Shown one piece after another: positions 24,580 to 34,401 of a stretch of 64,000 nucleotides of DNA. The stretch covers positions 42,802,057 through 42,866,056 of the forward strand of contig CP141137.1 of the NCBI GenBank assembly GCA_035236585.1, written 5' to 3'. The notes below the pieces were generated by a model, which saw only the letters and a program-made list of their open reading frames with translations, did not search any database and was not told the origin of the DNA. The position numbers and the translations under genes are program-made. Position 1 is the stretch's first letter. Every line of letters starts with the position of its first letter. The stretch comes from Warburgia ugandensis (taxonomy: Eukaryota; Streptophyta; Magnoliopsida; Canellales; Canellaceae).

Positions 24580-25238
24580 GTAGTTTTGAAAATTTTGGTA
24601 ATCATATATGTCTTCCCAGGTCTATCTAGTCACAGCTCGCAGTCCAACTGTAACAATTACAGATACATGTCCAAAGAGTAGATCATATACTTATATTTAT
24701 ACTTGTCTTCGCTCCATTCACTTGATCGTAGCACTAACATTTTCTAATGCTTCTTCTAATCTTGTGTGGAGCAAATATGTAAAAATAATATATTTGGGTG
24801 AGCATTCCTCATACTTAGTAGGTGATCTGATACCACTATTTTGAAAATACAGGATGCAACATGCATGGTTTTAAAAGAGGCTTTCCATGTAAAACATCGT
24901 GCAATTTCCTTTTTGTGTAAACATGCATTTTTATGCATAAATCATAAGCCTATTTGCACATTTTCAATCATGGAATCTTTTATCGAAATCCAGTAATCAA
25001 TAATATATTATGAAAATCATAGAGTAGTGATTACTCAATCCATGTACTAAGATCTCAGCAAAAACATCAAGCTGATTAGTCAATAAATCATAAACTAATC
25101 ATAATTATGGAATTCTTAAAATAGTAGTCGGTCAAAGCAAATGATAGCATCACTATAGATATCATGCACATGGATCCCTAAAAATGTCACTTTTAATATT
25201 CCAAAATATGACTTAAAAATTCAAGTTATTACAGTTTA

Positions 25239-27240
25239 GCAAGGCCATTAGATGAAGGATTGCTAGTAGACTAGAAGAGGTCTCTATCCTTTATAGGACA
25301 CAATCCCAAGAGCCAAGGGAGAGTCTTTACTACTACCACAAATCAGGCCCGTACCCCTAATGCTGTAGTGGAAGGTACCCCCTTCATTTATGATAGACAT
25401 GCTCTTGTTCTGATTGACCTAGGTGCTATGCAATCTTTTATATCCAACCACTTTGCACTTAGTTTTGACATTCCTACTAGTAGACTAGGGTTTTTCTTAG
25501 AGGTCAACCCATCAGTGGATAATTTGTGGTTACACCGAAGCTTTTATAAAACATCCCCATAGCTATGACAGATAAGAGGTATACTATCAATTTGATCTTG
25601 GAGATGAATGACTTTGATGTCATCCTAGTATGGACTGGCTGGCAAAACATAGATTGTAGGAGGAAGCATGTGATGCTTTATGCGTTAGACATGGAGATCT
25701 TTGTGTTTTAGGGATGACTTGACATATCTAGTGTTAGAATCATCTCTACTATTCAAGTGGTTTGCTTGGTAACTCAAAAATGCCAGGCGTACTTTGCTAG
25801 TGTCATGGTTCAGGAGAGGGTGTTTGGACCTTGGTTGGTTGAGATTGAGGTTGTGTAGGACTTTCAGGATGTGTTTCTTGAGGAGTTTCCTAGTTTGTCA
25901 CGAAGGTGTGAGATGGAGTTCATGATCCAACTATTAGCTGGAGTAGCTCCCATCTCAAAGGCTCCATACGACATGACTCCTAAAGAGTTGAAGGAGCTAA
26001 AGATTCAACTACAAGTGCTATTGGATAAGGGCTTTTATGTGCTCCAGTTTATTTCCATGGGGAGCCCTAGTTCTATTTGTGAAGAAGGATGGTTCCCTAT
26101 GGCTTTGTATTGACTACAGGTAGTTGAATGGGGTTACAGTGAAGAATAGATATCCCTTACCTCATATCGATGACTTATTCAACTAGTTACAGTTGGCCAA
26201 GGTGTTCTCCAAGGTTGATTTTGGTACTAGTTACCATCATCTAAGAATACGAGATGAGGATGTTCCTAATACTAGTTTTCACTCGTAATGGTCATTACAA
26301 GTTCCTGGTGATGCCATTCAAATTGATGAATGCACTAATAACTTTCATAGACTTGATAAATAGAGTATTCAAGGATTATCTTGATAAGTTCACTATTGTG
26401 TTTGCTAATGATATCCTTGTCTACTCTAGTAGCATAGAGGAGAATAGAGTGCACTTAAGGACAGTGCTAGGTATATTAGGATCTCACCAGTTGTACGTTA
26501 AGTTCTTGAAGTACGAGTTCTGGTTGGATGAGGTCCATTTCCTTGATCACATTATATCTAGGGATGGCATTGTTGTTGACTTGATGAAAGTTAAAGGGGT
26601 TTATCAATGGTAGAGGCATAAGACCGTGAGTGAAGTGAGAAATTTTCTTAGTCTAGCAAGCTATTATCTATGATTCATAGAGGGCTTTTTCCTGTATTGC
26701 ACAACCCTTGACCGCTTTGACAAAGAAGGATAGGAAGTTTTCTTGGACTAATGAGTGTAAGAAGTGCTTCCAAAGTTGAAGGAGAGACTAGTATCAGCAC
26801 CCATCTTATCCTTACCAAAAGAAAGTGGTAACTTCATAGCATACAATGATGCATCAAGGGAATAAGGTGTCCATATCCAGAATGTGAAGGTGATTGCATA
26901 GGCCTTGAGGAAGCTCAAAAAGCATCTTTTTTCTCAAAGTGACCTCAATATGACATAGAGGCAAATGGTAGGAGTACCTTAAGGACTTCAACTTTTATTA
27001 TCCAGTATCACATGGGCAAGGGAACATTGTTGCAAATTCCCTTGTTGGGAAGTCGGTTGGAGTGATTTCGAACATTAAAGTTCCCTTGGCTTTCTTAGAT
27101 CAGATCCTCTAGGCACAACAATTATGTGAGGAGACACATGATGATCATTGTAAGTTGATACATGTGGACATGGATTCATTGCATGAAATGACTAAGCAAC
27201 TAGTCATATTATTTCTTGCATTTAAGAAAATTCTTTCAAA
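25239..27240 (+). pseudogene. pol: Ty3/gypsy element E: protease, RT and RNase H remnants
   Basis: The zinc-knuckle half removed from the 5' part resumes at 25239 (QGH*MKDC). Next is the aspartic protease, 25352-25560, with VLIDLGAMQSFIS where families have D-S/T-G, so the active-site middle residue is changed. RT follows: APISKAPYDMTPKELKEL near 25950, VFSKVDF near 26200, then the 119-codon open segment 26254-26613 with FLVMPFKLMNA and FANDILVYSSS, where the catalytic motif should be F/Y-V-D-D, so one catalytic Asp is lost. The end of RNase H, a diverged 'YHPGKANVVADALSRK' motif, is near 26995-27040. Integrase is not seen. Many stops and frameshifts: dead. Confidence 0.8.
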
Positions 27241-28404
27241 TGCATAAGTGTGCTTGCATGATGTATGCTGCAATTTCATTTTTTTCATTTAGTTTTACTT
27301 GTTGAGTATATCCATATACACTCAAGCTACCAAAACCTTTGCAAATCCAAGAGGAAAAGGCAAGGTGGATGATTAGGCAACTGCTGAGCTAGAGACTACT
27401 TGATAAACTAAATGTGAGGACCAGTTGCTAAGGAACATTTAATTTGCTAAGTTATTTTGGCTCTTTAGATGTTCAAGCACTAAGGTGTTGGAAACCTCAT
27501 TGAAAATTTTGCAATGTGGATTTATTTATAGTTATTTATTGTGTGAATGTCTCTTGGGACTGTTTTTAAATTGATTATATAATATAATTCAAACATGAGT
27601 AGGCTTTCATACATGAAGCTAGCCCTTAGTGGTTTTTTAGAGAATAATATTTGAAAACAATTGAGGCTTTCGAAAAAGAAATTTCAAACAAGAATGTCCA
27701 AACTTTTGAAATTAATTTATTCTATTAAAAATGTTCTTTAAAAACTTGCTATGTCTTGAACATCTCTTTCTAAATACTACTTTTCCATCCTTACAATATA
27801 TAATTGAAATAGAGAGTAGCACCATCAAGCAAAATTAGTTTTTGTCCAAACTCTTTATTCAATAGAAAATATTTTAAAAAGCTTACCTGAAACCACACTA
27901 AAGTTAATAAATACTAATATGAATGTATCTGAATGCTTATTAAGTAAGAAATATTAGAAATAAAGAAATGTATGTGCAATGGTAGTTACTCACTAAACTA
28001 GAATATGTTACTGCCAACTTATGTCCATGTAGTTTGTCCTTGACAATAAGGCATCTCACCTCGAATATGCTTGATCACAGGTTTGAGTCACCACTTTCCG
28101 CTTTGGCTAAGGATTAAATTAGGGATGTGTGTGCATGAGTGAGAGTGATTTGCTTTGGGATTCTTTGCTAAAAACAAAGGTGAATATGTTGCTGCCACCC
28201 AAGCACCATTTCGTAACTCTTATCTCCTCTAGACATGTGCAACACATAAATGGGATAATGTTGTTTGCTTATAGGTCTTAATACTATGACAAGTAGTTGT
28301 ATCATTAGCTGATCATACCCCATGTGCAATATGGATGCTTCCAATTAAAGACATACCATAAGTAAGAAATTACTTCCATATGTATTAAAAATTTTGTATT
28401 TGCT
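27241..28404. other. AT-rich DNA with no gene; target of element C
   Basis: This is the stretch between the end of E pol and element C. I see no protein domain. The AT-rich composition could be the decayed 3' part of E or unrelated spacer. A candidate tRNA-related SINE fragment lies near 28010-28130. Confidence 0.4.
28010..28130 (+). repeat. Possible tRNA-derived SINE remnant
   Basis: GGTTTGAGTCACC (28081-28093) is close to the RNA polymerase III B box GGTTCGANTCC. About 40 bases upstream, a TAGTTTGTCCTTGAC segment (28030) could be a decayed A box. I did not see a clear tail or target duplication, so this is only a candidate. Confidence 0.25.
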
Positions 28405-28810
28405 ATTTGTGTAATGCCCCGAGCAATTTAAGCTATTTTGCATCCAGTTAACACAAATGAATTGGATATTCTATAAGAAATGAACCATATTAAATGTTTT
28501 ACTTTATTAAAAATATTAAATGTAGGAATTTATAAGAAAACTTGGTACCATTAGATTCTACTCGAAAAATGGAATCCAATGCCTCAAAGAACACCGAAAA
28601 CAGAGTTGGTATGAAGAAGCTACGGCCGTTTAAAGATTAGGGGCAATTCTGTAAATTGTACTTAAAAACGAAAAAAGAACAAAAACGCAGGGGGCCATTT
28701 TGATAACGGCACCCCCTATCGTCTTCCTCCCCCCAATTTCTCCAGAAAACACCCCCTCTCTCGATTGTTCCAGAAACACTAGGGGAAAGGGCGGCATCGC
28801 CTTTCACCCT

Positions 28811-28819
28811 CTATAAAAA
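28811..28819 (+). promoter_or_regulatory. TATA box of element C 5' LTR
   Basis: CTATAAAAA is preceded by CACCCT and followed by a CT-rich tract. The same layout is at 34805-34813 in the 3' LTR. Transcription of the element would start just downstream. Confidence 0.6.
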
Positions 28820-29987
28820 AATCCCTCTCCCTTTTCCTCCGATCATCTCCTTTCCTCCTCTTTCAGCCGTTTCGAGCTAGGGTTCCAACAATGGTTTCAT
28901 TGAAAAACACCTCCCCAGGTTTCCCTACGATTCTCGGCACTAGCCCAGGTTTCCCTCTGGGCCGACTAGTCTCCTTTTCCTCCCTACAGCATCATGCAGC
29001 ATTTACAGACAACAGGGCTTCCAGCAGGCATAGAGGGAAACGCACCTCCAGAAGAGGGTACCGTGTTGGGGCTGCCCAGGTAGGTTTTCTTCCCCTCTAT
29101 TTCTATTTTTCCTTTTTCCAAGCTAGATCCATGCCGGATCTAGCATTTTCGGCTGAAAAACACGCTGGGGAAAGCCGGCTATGTACAAACAAGGTGTCCT
29201 AGGGACACTATGCTTCACGTGCGCCTGGGACAGGTTCCAGGCATACGACAGTGCGTACACGGTCCTTGGTTCGGCCTTCGGGTGCACGCGCTATGTGGGG
29301 CATGGGTCCTAGCTCGACCGGGACACACGAGCGCCCAGGAGCTAAGGTGCACCGCGCCTGCGCCAAAGACGCATCTGTGCAACGCCATCCAGGATGCACG
29401 TCATAGTGCATCGCTTGGGCATGCATGTGCGCATGCAAATGTGGTTCCTGGCACGGCCTTTGAGCAGCACAATGTGCAGGCATGGGTCCTGGTTCGACCA
29501 GGGCGCGCACACGTCTTGGCAACTATGATGCGCGGACCTAATAGGACTATAAAATTAGGATTATAGGATAATTTATAAAGTCTAACCATTGACTAGTAGA
29601 TCCATATCGTAGGATCTAGCCTAACACTGAATTAGGCAAGGACCCATGGACCCTAAAAGGCAGATCTAGGCATCTAATTTCTAAATAGATCGAAATTGAT
29701 AAGGACTCCTTGTTATCCATTCATATCCAGGATTTTATAAATGAGACTAGGGTCGGGTTGAGTAATGAAGGACGCGACTCCAGGAAACTTCGAGGTAGGT
29801 GCTCTATCACTACTAGACTTTTAAAAAAAGCCCATGATTGTTTTGAGAATGCATGTTTTAAGTATAAGTTACATGACTTATATAGCATGACTTAATTTTA
29901 TAAATGAATTCAGCATGCATATGACAAATACATTATGCATAGACATATTTTGAAAAAGGATTCTTGTCTGTATGATAAGTGTAGCCT

Positions 29988-30078
29988 TGGCTGATGAGGG
30001 CGAGCTGATGAGGGCAGGCCAGAGAGAGCTGACAGGCTAGCAGGCTGGCAGGCTTCTAGGCTGTCAAGCTTCTGGCAG
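29988..30078 (+). repeat. Short minisatellite in element C LTR
   Basis: Degenerate units of about 14-17 bp built on GGCTGGCAGGCTTCTA follow a duplicated CTGATGAGGGCG word. The matching place in the 3' LTR (36014-36095) has a different unit arrangement, so the array changed after insertion. Confidence 0.65.
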
Positions 30079-31037
30079 GGTTATGACTTTGAATGTGAGA
30101 CTAGTACGAGCAGATTTTATGCATTGCATGCATGTTTTGCAACCGATTGCATAAATTGCATGATTTACGACAAATAGGTGTCATATGCCCCGCGGAGGCT
30201 ATGACCAAGTGTCCCCAGGTACCTGAGGACCACACGGAGAGGAGGTCGTGGGCATAGTGGGCCCTATGTTTTGAGGATTTACTTGCATTGCATATGGCAT
30301 GACATGAGGTTGGTCGACCATACCATATATCCATGAGTTGGATTTAGTTGAGTATCTTATGCATATCATTATGTTTATGATATATATGATACTTTCGACT
30401 TGGATTATGCAATTCTTTAAGTCATCAGTATTCCAATTCGACAATGGTTTTTAATATCGATATTGAACATGAGTATTCAAACATGCACATGTTTTAAAGA
30501 GCATATGATTTTAAATATAGCATGCATTGTAAAACTAGTAGTGATAGACTCCTACTGAGTATAGTATATACTCACCCAATCCTCAACATTTTTTATACAC
30601 AAAGTAAGCACTTAAGGACAGGATACGCCCGTGACAGAAGACACCCAAATATATCACTTTTCAGGACAGCTCCACGCATGAGTAGAAGATGCCTTCGAAA
30701 ATGTTAGTGCTACGAGCATGTAAATCAAAAAGAGACAATTATACTTGCAAGTAATTACTCTATCCTTTGGACATGTATTAGTATTTAATTACAGTTGGGC
30801 TGTAAGCTGTGACTGGATAGACCTCGGAAGACATTTATGATTTCTAAAATTTTCAAAAACTACTTTGGTTGTTGTGAAAGCAAATGACACTCGAGGTTTT
30901 CAAAATGAGTTTAAAACAAAAGATTTTTCGCTGCATTGCATTGTTTTCATAAAATGGTTTTTAAATAGGGATGCATCCCGCCTTAGGAATTAGATATTGC
31001 ATTTAAAAATGCATAGGAAAACCCAGGTCGTCACAGT

Positions 31038-31049
31038 TGGTATCAGAGC
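31038..31049 (+). other. Primer-binding site of element C
   Basis: TGGTATCAGAGC starts two bases after the 5' LTR end, complementary to the 3' end of initiator-Met tRNA. It matches the sites of A and G exactly. Confidence 0.93.
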
Positions 31050-34000
31050 CTAGTTTTATCCTTTCACAGCCAGTCCAGCATGTCCAAGGCATTTCACCAT
31101 AAACAAATAGGTGAAAAAGGGGATGGGTTTAGCAAATACTTAGATATTGGATGGCTTAAATCTTATTGTTGTGCAGTGGTGCAAACAGGGAAACTCATGT
31201 ATAAATTAGATTATGATGAGAATGATGAAAAAAGATGTTAGTGAACTTGTTAGTAGATAGTTCTGACCTATAATAGAGTAATCTCATCAAAGGTGAGAAA
31301 ATTGAAGAACCTAGATGGCTATCTTACCCTTCTAAAGAATATCATAATATGAGTATGATAAGGGATGTAAAAGACAGACTTTGAGAAGATTTTGATGATA
31401 ATCTAAGAGGGATGAGAATGCAAGATGATATTAGGAGATAACTGTGACTCGTACGTGATTAAGAGGAATATAACACGAATATGATAAGGAACTATATTCG
31501 ACAGTGTTACCAAAAGATTTTGATGATAATATTAGGGATGATAGATCTGTGATAATAGATTGATCCTAACATGAACTTGTAAGAGAAGTATAGCATGACT
31601 AAAACGTCAATGTCATTATTAAGACACTGTATGAATTTTATTGAGGCTATAGGCAATTAAGGATTTCAATGATATTAATACAGTTTAGCATTTCTTAGAT
31701 GCATTCCCCTTATCATATATGTTACGTAAAGGAATAGATGTAGTATCGATTATATGCAACAAAGCATATGGAGACATTGATCCAGGTAGACCAAATGAAG
31801 ATTTTGACCAATTACGAAGAAAAGAGAGAGAGATAGAGATGCAACTATAAGTATTCGATGAATATTGAATATTCAAAGGAAGAAGATCATGACTTTATGG
31901 AGATACATACAAATCTTTCATCTTGAATCTAATGGGAAGGTAAACCAATCAAATTCAAAGGAATAATACTAGCTGAGTTGGTGATTTTATTGTGAAAGCG
32001 TATAATAGAGATAAAACAGATGGGATTTAAGACTTTGAGTAGAGTATCGAATTTCAAGAGGTTATGCAATAAGAAATTCCGAAGAGGAATGGTGACCAAC
32101 TAGAAATTAAATTCTACAATAGTTTGATGCCTATATCAATTATTGCAATAAGAATCTTATCGGATCCATTAGCTTATGAGGAACACCAATGGATATAGTC
32201 CATAAAAAGGAAAATTTGGTGATATCCTACCTTGCCACTACATGAGTAAATAAAGTATATTGAAAAAGGAATTAAGCCAGGACAATGACTTGTCCATTTG
32301 TCTTTCTTCAGCAAGTAGGGTACCATCAAGGATCGAATTGAGGTCTTGCTATCATAGATTTGGAAGAGCAAATATCTTAAGACCATTATTTAGTCATTTC
32401 CTTTGGTGTATTGTTGACTAAATAAAGGTATCCCACCCTAATGAATCAAATATGTTAGTAGTTGAAGTTATATACTCAGAGGAATATTATAAGTATTTAG
32501 ACATAAGTTGTCCCTGAAAGAAGTACTTGTTAGACTAAGTCATTTGAGGGTATGAGGTCAGTTGATTAGGCCACTTCATGAAGGAGCTACGAGTACGATG
32601 AGGACAGTAGCAACTGAGATAAGAGCAAACATAAGAAGCGATCTAAACCAATGTGAAAGATTTTCCAAGCCTTAATAGCTACCATGACAAGGTGAAGAAA
32701 TTACTTTGGGTCTGAAAAATACTGCTGACTTGGATTGAAAAGAAAAGCAAATAAGTACCAATCACTTTAGAGACCCTTGAGCTTATGACATAGATATATC
32801 TGGAAAGAGATCAATAGGTAATAGAATAAATTCTCTTTCTATATGTCTACGAAAATGTTATATGCTTACCTAAGTGTTTTTCAAATTTGATGAATTAACA
32901 GCTCCAGCATAACTTGATGTAGTAGCTATTGAACGAGAATTGCTATTATAAGCTAAGTATGTGGAGGCACTTGAAAGATAAAATTTGAGGAATTGAGAAA
33001 ACCACTACTTATGATGATGATACCCCTGACAATTAAGACCGAATTGTTAACGATAAAGCATTAATAAAAGATTGAACAATATATTATAGGGAATGGAAGG
33101 AGAAAAGTTGAGGTGGCCAGAACATTATAAGGTGAGATTTGATGTTACGTTGCCTTTAGACAAAAAGATAGTTGTTATGTGCATATACCAAGTACGAAAA
33201 ATCAATTGACGGAATTTCCTAAGGACTAACCCTACTGGATTGATTTTAGAACTTTTGGATTGAAAGATTACGAAGAAAATCATCAAGCAAAGAAAGGACA
33301 AAGAGGATAATGACAAGGGATTCAACCATGACCTAGTAAGGGTACTCGGTTATGAATAAGAGACTTTTTGCATAAATGGGAACATTATTGGAAATCCTGA
33401 TGACAAATTGATGTGAATAGTAAGATAGGCTTCTGGATGAGAACATTTGACCCATGATGATGAATTAACCATAAAACATTTGACATGAGTTTGCATAAAC
33501 TCTTCAGGGAGGAAAGCATTTAATGGCTTCAACATCTATGAAACTTGATGTACAGTTCAGATATCCTAATCATAATATGAGATACTATTAGTGATGGAGG
33601 ATGCTACTTGAATTATTTTATTTTGAATATAATATGGGTTGAGGACCCAAGTTATAGTAGAAAAGCGACAAACAGATGAAATTCGAAGTTAATCAAGGGT
33701 TTGGCTATAGGGCACATGATACCATATCAGCTATTGAAGTATCTTGGGGGAAAATATAAAGCGATATGATTAGACATATGGGAAAGAATGTAGCTTTTTG
33801 GGACTCTTGCTAATGACATACAACCAACCATTAGAAGAAGATGTTGATGATGAATAGATCACTAGATAGAAGATAAGAGGAAAAAGGGATTATCCTATGT
33901 TATTCAAAATGAGATAGGAGGAATAAGATCATATGATCTCAAAGAAGTTTGAAGTAAGTTATATACAAGTAGGAGAGTATGGTCATCTAAGGAGACTATC

Positions 34001-34373
34001 CTATACATGATCAAAGGAATATGAGCATCTAAGGATGGGTAGCTATACGAACTATAGCTAGAAAACCAGTATTGTTAAACTGGCACGTATAGGAGTATGT
34101 ATCAGAGTACGCAGCGAAAGCGGCGAAAGCGGCCCTTATATACTTAAAGTAAATGGATAAGATATATTGACGATATATATATGTAAGGCCTTGAGGAAGG
34201 AATTATAAAGATGGTAAAGTGAGAATGTGCCTAGGATGGGTTGCATGATAATGTGAAAGGGTTTTAAGGCCACAATTCCTCTACATACTAACTTGAGGAA
34301 TTAACAAACAGACATATAGGGTTGGAGCAAAAGAAGATAGCCGACTTGAAGGTAAGAATTTGTAGAATTTCGA

Positions 34374-34401
34374 GGATGGAATTCTTTTAAGGGGGTAATA
34401 A
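34374..34401 (+). other. Polypurine region of element C
   Basis: AGGATGGAATTC followed by AAGGGGGTAATAA lies directly before the 3' LTR start. The GGGGTAA core is shared with A and G. Confidence 0.8.

Larger units (their letters stand above)
10627..25233 (-). mobile_element. Non-autonomous LTR retrotransposon A with nested solo LTRs
   Basis: The element lies on the - strand. Its outer ends are TGTGACGACC (10627) and GTTATTACA (25233), with near-matching 5-bp target duplications GGTTA (10622-10626) and GTTTA (25234-25238). It consists of a left (3') LTR 10627-16117 interrupted by solo LTR B, an internal region 16118-19576, and a right (5') LTR 19577-25233 interrupted by solo LTR D. Primer site and polypurine region are both in place. 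No gag-pol is recognisable inside; the internal region instead matches that of element C along its length. It landed in the zinc-knuckle codons of E gag. Confidence 0.85.
19577..25233 (-). repeat. Right (5') LTR of element A, split by D and internally deleted
   Basis: LTR sequence is at 19577-19742 and 24580-25233. It matches the left LTR up to about 13870 and then jumps to about 16050, joined near 25172, so roughly 2.2 kb of LTR, including the promoter region, is missing. Both donor sites carry a GATCTCT-like word, pointing to a deletion between short direct repeats. The promoter of this 5' LTR is lost, so A cannot be expressed from it. Confidence 0.75.
28410..31035 (+). repeat. 5' LTR of element C
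   Basis: Length is 2,626 bp. In order it holds a U3 with TATA-like CTATAAAAA (28811-28819), a CT-rich leader, a splice-donor-like CAG/GTAGG (29077-29084), a GC- and CpG-rich block 29210-29535 containing two copies of a 'gcatgggtcct..ttcgacc' module, a short minisatellite at 29988-30078 and a conserved stretch ending in AACCCAGGTCGTCACA. Open frames at 28891-29566, 29710-29895 and 30101-30707 have no domain and are not conserved in length in the other LTR. Confidence 0.92.
31036..34401 (+). mobile_element. Internal region of element C, non-coding
   Basis: About 3.37 kb with stops in every frame and no recognisable gag-pol motif. It is collinear with the interior of A. Examples are AGCAAATACTTAG..ATTGGATG near 31130, the AAGGATC..TTGAGG..TTGGAAGAGCAAATA block near 32330, and CTTGAAAGATAAAATTTGA near 32970. 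Conservation of a non-coding interior between two independent insertions shows this is a replicated family and not two random deletions. Open frames at 31685-31876, 32174-32386, 33125-33325 and 33350-33535 are on the opposite strand and show no domain. Confidence 0.75.

Noticed and set aside
28891..29566. 103- and 118-codon open frames in the 5' LTR of C, the first beginning shortly after the TATA motif
   Set aside because: The 3' LTR of the same element does not keep these frames, and no domain is visible.
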